Below are positions 16,037-25,204 of a DNA stretch of 64,000 nt, one piece after another. The position numbers were made by a program, and so were the translations under genes. The notes under the pieces were generated by a model that ran no database searches, was not told the origin of the DNA, and was given only the letters and a program-made list of their open reading frames with translations. The DNA is from DASYTH01 sp035762905 (GTDB lineage Bacteria; Actinomycetota; Actinomycetes; Mycobacteriales; Pseudonocardiaceae): positions 62,001-126,000 of the forward strand of contig NZ_DASUCC010000035.1 of the NCBI RefSeq assembly GCF_035762905.1, in the 5' to 3' direction. Within the stretch, counting starts at the first letter, position 1; each line of letters starts with the position of its first letter.

Positions 16037-18967
16037 TCAGGCGGTGATGGGGCGTAGGCCGGCCGGGGCCTGGAGGGCGGTGATCACCTCGGGGACCGTG
16101 CGGGTGGCGCCACGGTTCGCGGCCGCGCGGCGTTCGGGGTCGGGGAGGCAGCGGCGCAGGCGGGCCTGGGTGCGGGACCGGCCGGGCTGCTCCTGCGCGG
16201 GGACCGGCACGGCCAGAACGTCCCGGATGGCGGTGGCCAGCCCGGCGAGTTCGGCCGCACAGCTCGCGCCGCCGCCGGCCAGCACGGCTTCGGCCAGATG
16301 ATCGAGCACCCCCGCCTGCCGCCACCGGTCGCCGATCGCCCAGTGTAGTTCGAGGCTGGTCCGCAGCGCGCCGACGGCCGCACAGCTTTGGTTGCGGCGC
16401 AAGGCGATCAGGCCGATCACGTTCCACGCCCAGGCGATGTGCTCCTTGAGGTCCAGCTCGGTGGACCGGGCCAGGCCGTCGCGAGCCAGCCGGTCGGCCC
16501 GGCCCAGTTGACCGCGGTGCAGGGCGACGGCGGCCAGGTGCGTGCTGCCGGAGGCCAGCCCGACGGGATCGCCGAGCGACTCGGACCAGCGCAGCGCCTC
16601 GGTCAGCGAGCGCTCGGCGGCGTCGAGGTCGCCGGCCAGCCAGTGGGTGAAGCCGATCTGGTGCTGCACGGCCGCGGTCGCCGGAATGTCGCCCGGCTCC
16701 ACCAGGTTCATCGCCCGGTCCAGCTCGGCCAGCGCGCGCCGGTACTCGCCGCGTTCCCGGGCGACCGAGGCCAGCAACCGCAGGGTCCGCGCCTCGCCGA
16801 TCCGGTCGCCACACTGCCGCAGCAGCCCCAACGCCCGCTCCCCCAGCCGTTGCGCGTCGTGGTAGTCACAGGTGAGCAGCGCGAAACCAGCGGTGGCCCA
16901 GAGCGCGCAGCCGACCAGCGACCGCGGACCCGCCGACTCGCGCGCCAGCGCGGTCTCCAGCCACCGCCTGCCCTCGCCGTAGCGGCCGCGCAGCTGACAG
17001 TACTGCGCGAGCGCGACGGCCAGCCGCAGCTGCGCGCCCGGATCGCCGCCCCCGCCGGCGAACCAGGCCAGCGCCGCGCGCAGGTTCTCGTGCTCGGCCG
17101 CCAACCTCGCCAGCCACCCGCCGGTCTCCGGCCGGCGCAGCTGACGATCGGCCTCCTCGGCCAGCGCCAGGTAGTAGCCGGCATGCGCGTCCCGGGCGGC
17201 CCGCTCGGCCGCCGGCACACCGGAAAGCTTCCGCGCCGCCCAGCGGCCGATCGTCTCCAGCAGCCGGTACCGCGCACCGGCCGCGGTGTGCTCCACCACC
17301 ACGAGGGATTTGCCGACCAGGTCGGCGAGTTGGTCGACCGCGGCCGGATCCCCCCACACCGCCTCGGCCGCGGCCAGGGTGAACCCGCCGGCGAACACCG
17401 CGAGCCGGCGGAACCGGTCCTGCGTCGGCGCGTCGAGCAGGTCGTAGCTCCATGCGATCGTGCTGTGCATGGCCTGGTGCTGCGGCCGGTCCGGTTGGCA
17501 CGAGGTGCGCAGCAGCGCCGGATCGTGCAGTCGGTCGGTGATCTCGGCGACGGTGAGCACGGCGGTGCGGGCCGCGGCCAGCTCGATGGCCAGCGGCAGG
17601 CCGTCCAGCCGGGCGCACAGCGCGGCGATGTCCGGCGCGTCCCCGTCACCGAGCGCGCGCACCGCGGAAACCGCCGCGCGGTCGAGGAAGAGCCGAACCG
17701 CGTCGTACCGGCTCAATGCGGCGAGGCCGGGCGTCCCGGTGACCGGCGGGGTGGACAGCGGCGGCACCGGCCAGGCCAGCTCGCCGGGCACGCCGAGCGT
17801 CTCCCGGCTGGTGGCCAGCACCCGCAGGTCGGGGCAGGCCCGCAACAGTGCGCCGACCAACCCACCGCAGGCGGCCACCACGTGCTCGCAGTTGTCCAGC
17901 ACCAGCAGGCAGTTCCGGCCACGCAGCGCGTCGGCCGGCGCCAGCTCGGCGGCGACCAGCCCGGGATCGGCCAGCGGCGCCAGGTCCACGAACTGCACGC
18001 CACCGGGGAACCGGCCGGCCACCCGCTCGGCCACGGCGACCGCGAGCCGGGTCTTGCCGCACCCGCCGACCCCGGTCAGCGTGATCAGCCGGCGCTGCGC
18101 GAGCAGCGCGCTCAGCTCGGCGATCTCGGCGTCCCGGCCGATCAGCGTGGTCAGCGGCGCCGGAACCCCGCAGCCCACCGGTTCTCCGCCCACCGGAACG
18201 GATTCCGACGCCGCCGGCAGTTCCCGGCCGGCGAGGATGGCCGCCTCCAGCCGCTGCAGCCCGGCTCCTGGCTCAACCCCGATCTCAGTGACCAGCCGGG
18301 CCCGGGCCCGCCGGTAGGCGGCCAGCGCGTCACCCTGCCGCCCGGCCCGGTACAGCGCGAGCATGAGCAGCTCCCAAAGCCGCTCGCGCAACGGGAACCG
18401 AGCCACCAGCGACTCCAACTCCGGTGTCGCGGCCGCGTGCCGGCCCACCGCCAGCTCGGCGGCGAGCAGGTCCTCGGTCGCGCCGAGCCGCAGCTCCTCC
18501 AGCCGGGTTGCCTCCGCCCGAACCCAGTCCCCCGCTTGACATCCGGCCAGCACGTCGCCGCGCCACAGGCCGAGCGCGACCCGCAGCGTCTCGGCGGTGG
18601 TGCCGGCGGCCGGGGTCGCCCGGGCCCGGTCGAGCAGCTCCTGGAACCGGTGCACGTCGATCCGCTCGATCGGGACGGTCAGCGCGTAGCCGGGCGCCCG
18701 GGTGGTCACCAACTCGCCGAACCCGCCCGCGCTCAGTGCGCGCCGCAGGTAGGCCACGTGGGCCCGCAGGGTTTTCGCCGCACCGGGGGGAAGATGTGTG
18801 TCCCAGACGGCTTCGGCGAGAGCGTCCCGGGAGACCACGGCCGGCGCCCGCAACGCCAGCGCACCGATCAGCGTGCGCGGACGCGGACCGCCGAGCGGGG
18901 CGGTCCGGTCGCCATCGACCACTTCGACCGGGCCGAGCACCCGGATCTCGATCGACGCGACGGTCAT
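16037..18967 (-). CDS. AfsR-like SARP regulator with NB-ARC ATPase and TPR domains
   Basis: About 976 residues from the ATG at 18967, which has a GGCGAGGG ribosome site and gives the family start IEIRVLGPVEVV; ATGs further upstream lack one. Order: winged-helix DNA-binding domain (about 5-100), bacterial transcriptional activation (BTAD) domain (about 105-250), NB-ARC/STAND ATPase with Walker A GVGGCGKT near 299-306 and LLVLDNCEH, then TPR-like repeats to the C-terminus. Such SARPs activate secondary-metabolite or developmental genes when the STAND switch is triggered. No biosynthetic cluster is in this window, so its targets are elsewhere or pleiotropic. Confidence 0.88.
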   Translation of the reverse strand: MTVASIEIRVLGPVEVVDGDRTAPLGGPRPRTLIGALALRAPAVVSRDALAEAVWDTHLPPGAAKTLRAHVAYLRRALSAGGFGELVTTRAPGYALTVPIERIDVHRFQELLDRARATPAAGTTAETLRVALGLWRGDVLAGCQAGDWVRAEATRLEELRLGATEDLLAAELAVGRHAAATPELESLVARFPLRERLWELLMLALYRAGRQGDALAAYRRARARLVTEIGVEPGAGLQRLEAAILAGRELPAASESVPVGGEPVGCGVPAPLTTLIGRDAEIAELSALLAQRRLITLTGVGGCGKTRLAVAVAERVAGRFPGGVQFVDLAPLADPGLVAAELAPADALRGRNCLLVLDNCEHVVAACGGLVGALLRACPDLRVLATSRETLGVPGELAWPVPPLSTPPVTGTPGLAALSRYDAVRLFLDRAAVSAVRALGDGDAPDIAALCARLDGLPLAIELAAARTAVLTVAEITDRLHDPALLRTSCQPDRPQHQAMHSTIAWSYDLLDAPTQDRFRRLAVFAGGFTLAAAEAVWGDPAAVDQLADLVGKSLVVVEHTAAGARYRLLETIGRWAARKLSGVPAAERAARDAHAGYYLALAEEADRQLRRPETGGWLARLAAEHENLRAALAWFAGGGGDPGAQLRLAVALAQYCQLRGRYGEGRRWLETALARESAGPRSLVGCALWATAGFALLTCDYHDAQRLGERALGLLRQCGDRIGEARTLRLLASVARERGEYRRALAELDRAMNLVEPGDIPATAAVQHQIGFTHWLAGDLDAAERSLTEALRWSESLGDPVGLASGSTHLAAVALHRGQLGRADRLARDGLARSTELDLKEHIAWAWNVIGLIALRRNQSCAAVGALRTSLELHWAIGDRWRQAGVLDHLAEAVLAGGGASCAAELAGLATAIRDVLAVPVPAQEQPGRSRTQARLRRCLPDPERRAAANRGATRTVPEVITALQAPAGLRPITA

Positions 18968-19231
18968 CGCCCTCGCCTTCGCCGTCATGAGGACACGATG
19001 ATACGCAGGGCGTGTTCGTCCGGACACTGTCCGTTCAGGCTAACTTGGCCGCCCATCGGGGCAATGTCCACTGCGGACACTTCGGCAGCCGGACGAACAC
19101 CGTAGGCCGCTGGGACGAATTGCCCAACGGTTTCCGGGCGATTGTTTTCCACCGCATACTAATCTAATCTGCAAATTACGTTCGCGCGGACGTGCACATC
19201 CCTGACCCTGCAACCAAGGGAGACCCCTGCC

Positions 19232-21172
19232 ATGGGACGTGTCCGCGCGACCTCGGTCCGGCGCCTGGTCGGATTGGGAACGGTTGTGGTAACGGCAATT
19301 GCCCTGACCGCGACCGGTACCACACCCGCCGCGGCCGAGGGCGAGATTCTCGGCACCGCCAACCCAACCGCCATTCCCGACAGTTACATCGTCGTCTACA
19401 AGGACGGCGCCGCGGTCCAGGACGTTGACACCCGCACCACCACATTGGCCGGGAAGTACGGCGCCACCGTGGACCACACCTACCGGCACGCGCTGCGCGG
19501 GTTCGCCGGATCCCTCAGCGAGAAGGCCGCCCGGCAGCTCGCCGCCGAGCCGGATGTGGCCTACGTGCAACAGAACGGCACGGTGACCGCGTCCGACATC
19601 CAGCCGAACCCGCCATCCTGGGGTCTGGACCGGATCGACCAGCGCAACCGCCCACTGGACAGCAGCTACACCTATCCGAACACGGCAGCCGCCGTCACCG
19701 CCTACATCATCGACACCGGAATCCGGATCACCCATCAGGACTTCGGCGGCCGGGCGGTCTGGGGCACCAACACCACCGGGGACGGCAACGACACCGACTG
19801 CAACGGGCACGGCACCCACGTCGCCGGCACCACCGGCGGCACCGCCCACGGGGTGGCCAAGGGCGTGCGCCTGGTGGCGGTGAAGGTGCTCAACTGCGCG
19901 GGATCCGGCAGCTTCGCGGGGGTCGCCGCCGGAATCGACTGGGTGACCGGGAACCACACCTCCGGCCCTGCGGTGGCCAACATGAGCCTGGGCGGGCCGG
20001 GTTCGGACGCGGCGACCGAGAACGCGGTGCGCAACTCCATCGCCGACGGCGTGACCTACGCGATCGCGTCCGGCAACTCCAGCTCCGACGCCTGCAACTT
20101 CACGCCGGCGCGGGTGGCCGAGGCGATCACGGTGAACGCGTCGGACATCAACGATGCCCGCGCGTCGTTCTCCAACTTCGGCACCTGCACGGACATCTTC
20201 GGCCCTGGCGTCAGCATCACCTCGGCCTGGAGCACCAGCGACACCGCCACCAACACGATCAGCGGCACCTCGATGGCCACCCCGCACGTGTCCGGCGGCG
20301 CGGCCCTGATCCTCGGCGGCGACCCGAGCCTGACCCCGGCCCAGGTGACGGCGGCGATGATCGCCAATTCCACCCCGGGCGTGGTGTCCAACCCGGGTGC
20401 GGGATCCCCGAACCGACTGCTGTTCGTCAACACCGGCGGCGGGCAGCCGGGCGATCCGGCGGTGACCAACCCGGGCAACCAGACCAGCACGGTGGGCAGC
20501 CCGGTAAGCCTGCAACTGACCGCGTCCGGCGGCACCCCGCCGTACTCCTGGTCGGCCGCCGGCCTACCGGACGGCCTGGCGATCGACGCCGCAACCGGCC
20601 TGATCTCCGGCACGCCGACCACGGCGGGCTCGGCCACGGTGACCGCGACCGCCACCGACACCGGCGGCCGGGCGGGCAGCGCCACGTTCGGCTGGACGGT
20701 CAACCCGCCGGGTACCTGCGGCAGCCCGGGCGAGAAGCTGGCCAACCCCGGCTTCGAAAGCGGCGCCGCCGGGTGGGCGAACGCCACCTGGACCATCGCG
20801 CCGTGGACCGGTGACGCCACGCCGCGCTCCGGCGCCTGGTCGTCGTGGATCAGCGGCTACGGCTTCACGCAGACGGAAACTCTGCAGCAGACGGTGTCCA
20901 TTCCGGCCGGCTGCACCAACTCCACCCTGTCGCTGCACCTGAAGATCACCACCGCCGAGTTCGATCCGATCGTGTTCGACACGTTCCGGATCAGCATCGG
21001 CGGCACCACCCTGGCCACCTTCAGCAACCTCGATCCGTCCCCGTACACCCTGCGATCGTTCAACATCGGCGCCTTCGCGGGCCAGACCGTGACGATCAGC
21101 TTCACCGGCACCGAGGACTGGTCACTGCAAACCTCGTTCATCCTCGACGATCTGTCCCTTACCGCGAACTAG
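19232..21172 (+). CDS. Secreted S8 subtilisin-like protease with C-terminal beta domains
   Basis: A 646-residue exported protease. Signal peptide ends near AAAEG at residue 36; an I9 inhibitor propeptide follows (SYIVVYKDGAAV to AYVQQNG, about 50-115). The S8 domain has Asp161 in YIIDTGI, His193 in NGHGTHVAG and Ser347 in GTSMATPHVSG. After residue 400 comes a putative Ig domain (GTPPYSWSAAGLPDGLAID) and a terminal jelly-roll domain (ANPGFESGAAGWANATW) that may bind substrate. The ATG at 19232 has AAGGGAG upstream. The 204-bp gap before it is AT-richer than its surroundings, with a TAATCT stretch near 19160 that could be the promoter. Confidence 0.92.
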   Translation: MGRVRATSVRRLVGLGTVVVTAIALTATGTTPAAAEGEILGTANPTAIPDSYIVVYKDGAAVQDVDTRTTTLAGKYGATVDHTYRHALRGFAGSLSEKAARQLAAEPDVAYVQQNGTVTASDIQPNPPSWGLDRIDQRNRPLDSSYTYPNTAAAVTAYIIDTGIRITHQDFGGRAVWGTNTTGDGNDTDCNGHGTHVAGTTGGTAHGVAKGVRLVAVKVLNCAGSGSFAGVAAGIDWVTGNHTSGPAVANMSLGGPGSDAATENAVRNSIADGVTYAIASGNSSSDACNFTPARVAEAITVNASDINDARASFSNFGTCTDIFGPGVSITSAWSTSDTATNTISGTSMATPHVSGGAALILGGDPSLTPAQVTAAMIANSTPGVVSNPGAGSPNRLLFVNTGGGQPGDPAVTNPGNQTSTVGSPVSLQLTASGGTPPYSWSAAGLPDGLAIDAATGLISGTPTTAGSATVTATATDTGGRAGSATFGWTVNPPGTCGSPGEKLANPGFESGAAGWANATWTIAPWTGDATPRSGAWSSWISGYGFTQTETLQQTVSIPAGCTNSTLSLHLKITTAEFDPIVFDTFRISIGGTTLATFSNLDPSPYTLRSFNIGAFAGQTVTISFTGTEDWSLQTSFILDDLSLTAN

Positions 21173-21317
21173 GCACCGTCCACACCGGACATCCCGGCCG
21201 GGCACCGACCGCCGCCTCGCATCGACATCAGTCTTGTCGTCGATTTCGGCGTGCGGCGCCCGGCCGGCGTGGTTTGATGGAGGGCTGCCCACCAGGGCCG
21301 CGAATGGGGGAAGAACC

Positions 21318-22715
21318 ATGCCGCGGTTGCTCGTTCTGGTCCTGACCACGATCTTCCTGATGACCGGAACCGCGGCGGCGGACCCGGCCATGGCGGATCC
21401 GCCGCCGCTGCCGCCCGGCACACCGCTGCCGTCCGATTCGGTCGCGCCGGACCTGGACTACCAGGTGAAGACCCGGTGCGTCCAATCCGCGCCGGGCACC
21501 GAAACGCTGTTGCAGATGCCATGGGGTCAGACCCGGCTGCGGGTCGACGAGTTGCACCGGTTCGTCGAGCACCCCGGTGCCGGGCAGACGGTGGTGGTGA
21601 TCGACACCGGGGTGCACCCGCACGACTTCCTCGGCGATCGGCTCTCCGGCGGCGGCGACCTCGTCGTGCCCGCGGACAACGGGTTGGCGGACTGCGACGG
21701 GCACGGCACGCTGGTGGCCGGGATCATCGCGGCGAGCCCGCCGGAGGGCAGCCGGATCGGGTTCCGGGGCATCGCACCGGAGGCACGCATCATCAGCATC
21801 CGGCAGACCAGCAAGCACTACGAAGGCACGCCGGCACCGACTCCGGACGACCCCCGCCCGCAGGCGCGCCCCGCCGGCACCGTGCCGACCCTGGCCCGGG
21901 CGATCATGCGCGCGGCGAACCTGGCTCAGCACGGCGTACTGACCATGTCGGTGAACCGCTGCCGGTCGGCGGCCGAGGGACCGATTCTCGCCGAGGAGCG
22001 CCAGGTCCAGGCCGCGCTGCGGTTCGCAGTCGAGGACCGTGACGTGGTCGTGGTCGCCTCGGCCGGCAACACCGGCGAGGGCGGCTGCCCGGCGCAGAAC
22101 CCCGACAGCGATCCGGATCCGAGCCGGCCGTCGCGCATCGTGATCCCGGCCTGGTTCGACGACCACGTCCTGTCGGTCGCCGCGATCGACCGGGACGGCA
22201 ATCCGGCGTCGTTCAGCGTGGCCGGACCGTGGGTGGGCGTCGGCGCGCCGGGCACCGAGGTCACCTCGCTGGATCCGGGCAACTCCACGACCCTGGCCAA
22301 CCGGCTCTACGACAAGGAGGGCCGGCCCACCCAGATCCAGGGCACCAGCTTCGCCGCCCCGTACGTCGCCGGCACCGCCGCACTGGTCCGGCAGCGGTTC
22401 CCGACGCTGACCGCACGGCAGGTGATGCACCGGATCAAGGCCACCGCCGTGCATCCGGCCACGGCCACCGGCCGGGACGACCGGGTCGGCTCCGGGATGA
22501 TCAACCCGATGGCGGCGCTGACCGCGATGATTCCCGAGGAGCACGGCATTCCGGCCGATCGGCCCACCACCATCACCGCGACCCTGCCGCCGCCTGCGCA
22601 CCGGGACCGGACCCCCGCCGTGGTCGCGCTGATCGGCGCGGCCGGCGGCGGCGTTGCGCTGCTGGTCACGCTGTTCGTGGTGCACACGGTCCGGCGCACC
22701 CGGCGCCCCGGCTAG
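21318..22715 (+). CDS. Mycosin-like S8 protease (type VII secretion-associated), orphan
   Basis: A 465-residue membrane-anchored subtilase. ATG at 21318 follows GGGGGAAG and starts a signal peptide; the longer frame from 21234 lacks one. A Pro-rich stretch precedes the catalytic domain: Asp96 in VIDTGVHPH, His129 in DGHGTLVAG, Ser344 in GTSFAAPYVAG. The mycosin-specific elements are the propeptide-like extension, a long Pro/Asp loop near 170-190 and a C-terminal transmembrane helix (VALIGAAGGGVALLVTLFVV) with a basic tail. MycP proteins normally lie in ESX/T7SS clusters, but no EccB-E or WXG100 genes are here. Confidence 0.9.
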   Translation: MPRLLVLVLTTIFLMTGTAAADPAMADPPPLPPGTPLPSDSVAPDLDYQVKTRCVQSAPGTETLLQMPWGQTRLRVDELHRFVEHPGAGQTVVVIDTGVHPHDFLGDRLSGGGDLVVPADNGLADCDGHGTLVAGIIAASPPEGSRIGFRGIAPEARIISIRQTSKHYEGTPAPTPDDPRPQARPAGTVPTLARAIMRAANLAQHGVLTMSVNRCRSAAEGPILAEERQVQAALRFAVEDRDVVVVASAGNTGEGGCPAQNPDSDPDPSRPSRIVIPAWFDDHVLSVAAIDRDGNPASFSVAGPWVGVGAPGTEVTSLDPGNSTTLANRLYDKEGRPTQIQGTSFAAPYVAGTAALVRQRFPTLTARQVMHRIKATAVHPATATGRDDRVGSGMINPMAALTAMIPEEHGIPADRPTTITATLPPPAHRDRTPAVVALIGAAGGGVALLVTLFVVHTVRRTRRPG

Positions 22716-22803
22716 GGCTTGTGGAACACTCCGGCTTGCTGTTACATCGGATGGATCGGTCCCGGCACCAGGGCCGACCGACCGTCCACTCGGGAGTGTC
22801 GAC

Positions 22804-24390
22804 ATGCCGCAACGCAGCGCGCTGAACTGGCCACCCGGATTCCCCGAATCGCTGGACTACCCGGAGGTACCGGTCGGTGCCATCGTGTTCGGCGCGGCCA
22901 ACCGGTTCGGCGACCGGACCGCATTCGCCAGGGGCGGTGCGGAGCTGAGCTATGCCCGGCTCGCCGGCAGCGCGGCGCAACTGGCCAACAGCCTGGTCGC
23001 GGCCGGCGTGCGGCCCGGCGACCGGGTGGCCCTGCGGATGCCGAACTGCCTGGAGTACCCGGTCGCCTACTACGGCGTGCTGCTGGCCGGCGCGGTGTTC
23101 GTGCCGGTCAACCCGCTGCTGCCGGAACCGGCGGCCGTCGCGCAGATCGCCGACGCCGGTGCGGTGCGCGTGATCCTCGCCGCCGACGTGGCCGGGCTGT
23201 GCGAGGGTCGCTCGGAGACCCCGCCGAACGTGGCCATCGACGTCCACAACGACCTGGCGCACCTGGCCTACACCGGCGGAACCACCGGTGTCTCGAAGGG
23301 TGTCCGGTTGCCACACCGCAACGTGGTGGTCAACGCGCTGCAGTACGCCTGCTGGGGAACGGGTTCCCTGCCGGCGGTGGACTCGGCGGGCGGCGTGCTG
23401 GTCGATCAGGTCGGTCCGGCCGAGGAGTGGCCGGTCCGGCACGGCTCCGGCATCGCGATCAACCTCACCCCGTGGTTCCACGCCATGGGCACGATCGCCG
23501 GGCTGAACGCCCCGATGCTGACCGGAACCACCCTGGTGCTGCACGACCGGCTGGACCCGGCCGCCTATCTGGCCGACGCCGAGCGCCTGCGGGTCACCTC
23601 GATGGGCGGCGCGCCGGCCCTGTTCGCCGCGCTGCTGAGCTGCCCGGACATCGACAAGCGGGACCTGTCCTCGTTGCGCGGCATCGGATCCGGCGCGGCG
23701 CCGATGCCGATGGAGATGAGTAGGCGGCTCTACGAGCTGGCCCCGGACGCGGTGATCACCGAGGGCTACGGGCTGACCGAGGTGACCATGGGCGCCACCA
23801 GCGGGCCGAGCCACCGGTCCGGCGTGCGCAAGATCGGCACCGTCGGAGTGCCGGTGTTCGACACCCAGGTCCGGATCATGCCGGCGGACGAGTCCGGCGG
23901 CGACCCGCTGCCCGCCGGCGAGCGCGGCGAGGTCTGCATCAGCGGCCCGCAGGTCATGCTCGGCTACCACAACCGGCCGGAGGCCACCGCCGAGGTGCTC
24001 GCCGACGGCTGGCTGCGCACCGGCGACATCGGCGTGCTGGACGACGAGGGCTATCTGTCCATTGTGGATCGCAAAAAGGACATGCTGCTCTACAAGGGTT
24101 ACAACGTCTACCCGCGGGAACTGGAGGAGCTGCTGGCGGCCCACGACGGCGTGCTGGCCGCGGCCGTGGTCGGCAAGCCGGACACCGCGGTCGGCGAGCT
24201 GCCGGTGGCGTTCGTGGTGCCGGCCCGCCCGAACCTCACCGCGGACGAGGTGCTCAGCGCGGTCAACGACCAGGTGGTCGCCTACAAGAAGCTCCGCGAG
24301 GTGTACTTCGTCGACCAGATTCCGGTCTCGGCGGCCGGCAAGATCCTCAAGCGGGAGCTGCGCGCCCGGCTGACCGGCTCAGCCGGGTAG
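22804..24390 (+). CDS. Fatty-acid/acyl-CoA synthetase (AMP-binding enzyme)
   Basis: A 528-residue ANL-superfamily ligase. The phosphate-binding loop is YTGGTTGVSKGV; A5 motif EGYGLTEV; A7/A8 WLRTGDIG and VDRKKDMLLYKGYNVYPRELE; the catalytic C-terminal Lys is in SAAGKILKREL. It activates a carboxylic acid to an acyl-AMP and acyl-CoA; long- or medium-chain fatty acid is the likeliest substrate. ATG at 22804; the open frame before it overlaps the mycosin gene and is a shadow. Overlaps the convergent DUF1206 gene by 12 bases. The codons at 24057-24069 carry a one-mismatch GTCCANNNTGGAC site. Confidence 0.9.
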   Translation: MPQRSALNWPPGFPESLDYPEVPVGAIVFGAANRFGDRTAFARGGAELSYARLAGSAAQLANSLVAAGVRPGDRVALRMPNCLEYPVAYYGVLLAGAVFVPVNPLLPEPAAVAQIADAGAVRVILAADVAGLCEGRSETPPNVAIDVHNDLAHLAYTGGTTGVSKGVRLPHRNVVVNALQYACWGTGSLPAVDSAGGVLVDQVGPAEEWPVRHGSGIAINLTPWFHAMGTIAGLNAPMLTGTTLVLHDRLDPAAYLADAERLRVTSMGGAPALFAALLSCPDIDKRDLSSLRGIGSGAAPMPMEMSRRLYELAPDAVITEGYGLTEVTMGATSGPSHRSGVRKIGTVGVPVFDTQVRIMPADESGGDPLPAGERGEVCISGPQVMLGYHNRPEATAEVLADGWLRTGDIGVLDDEGYLSIVDRKKDMLLYKGYNVYPRELEELLAAHDGVLAAAVVGKPDTAVGELPVAFVVPARPNLTADEVLSAVNDQVVAYKKLREVYFVDQIPVSAAGKILKRELRARLTGSAG

Positions 24391-25185
24391 CCGGAACCGC
24401 GCGGCGAAGATGTTGTAGACGCCGTACGCGGCCAGCCCGAACGCGACGACCAGCAACATGATCTGGCCGTACGGTTGCGCTACAAGGGTTTTCAGTGCGG
24501 CGTCCAGGCCGCGGGTCTTGCTCGGGTCGGCCTGCACCGCGGCAGACACGATCAGCACGCCGGCGATGCCCCAGGCCACCCCGAGAGCGATGTGGCCCAC
24601 CTGACCGATCCTGGTCACCCCTCGCCGGAGCGGCATGCCGGCCGAGGACAGGTCCAGATCGTGCAGGAACTTCTTCTTCAGCCCGCGGTAGAACAGGTAC
24701 GCCGCGCCGCCGAGTACCGCGATGCCGGCGGCGCCCACCAGCACCCTGCCCCAGGTGTGCGTGAGCAGCCCGCCGACCTGCTGCTGTTGCTGACTGTCGG
24801 ACGCCGCGCCCGGGCCGCTGGCCGCGACCTTCGCGGCGGAGAACGAAAGGTAGCCGTACATCAGGGTCTTGAACGCGCCGACCGCCCGGTCCGACCACTC
24901 GTGGGCCTTGCGCCCCCAGATCACCTCGTAGATCCGCCACAGCGCCATCGCGGCGAGTCCGACCGCGATGACCCACAGCAACCAGACCATGCCGCCGGAC
25001 GCGATCGTCTGCAGGGCTCCGGCCTTGTCCGGCTGGCCGCCCGCGCCGAGCGCCACCTGCGCCGCCAACCAGGCGATCAGCAGGTACACCAGCCCGTAGG
25101 CGACCATCCCGATCCGGGCCACAAGCTGGAACGGTGCGCTTTTTGCGACCCGGTGCGCCGTGCGGTCGCCGCTGTGCAATGCCAC
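24379..25185 (-). CDS. DUF1206 domain membrane protein
   Basis: A 268-residue protein with six transmembrane helices arranged as three DUF1206 units (ARIGMVAYGLVYLLIAWLA, then the unit after FYRGLKKKF, then GQVGHIALGVAWGIAG). The family is widespread in actinobacteria with no known activity. It ends inside the 3' end of the acyl-CoA synthetase gene and lies 19 bases downstream of the SARP-like gene, so it may be cotranscribed with it. Confidence 0.85.
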   Translation of the reverse strand: MALHSGDRTAHRVAKSAPFQLVARIGMVAYGLVYLLIAWLAAQVALGAGGQPDKAGALQTIASGGMVWLLWVIAVGLAAMALWRIYEVIWGRKAHEWSDRAVGAFKTLMYGYLSFSAAKVAASGPGAASDSQQQQQVGGLLTHTWGRVLVGAAGIAVLGGAAYLFYRGLKKKFLHDLDLSSAGMPLRRGVTRIGQVGHIALGVAWGIAGVLIVSAAVQADPSKTRGLDAALKTLVAQPYGQIMLLVVAFGLAAYGVYNIFAARFRLPG

Positions 25186-25204
25186 GCCGAGGAGATACCC
25201 GGGG

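Noticed and set aside
15356..16057. Pro/Arg-rich open frames across repeat cluster 1
   Set aside because: They only mirror the GC-rich repeats in several frames, have no ribosome site and no codon bias.
22654..22803. Extension of the acyl-CoA synthetase upstream
   Set aside because: This frame overlaps the end of the mycosin gene and has no AMP-ligase similarity before the ATG at 22804.
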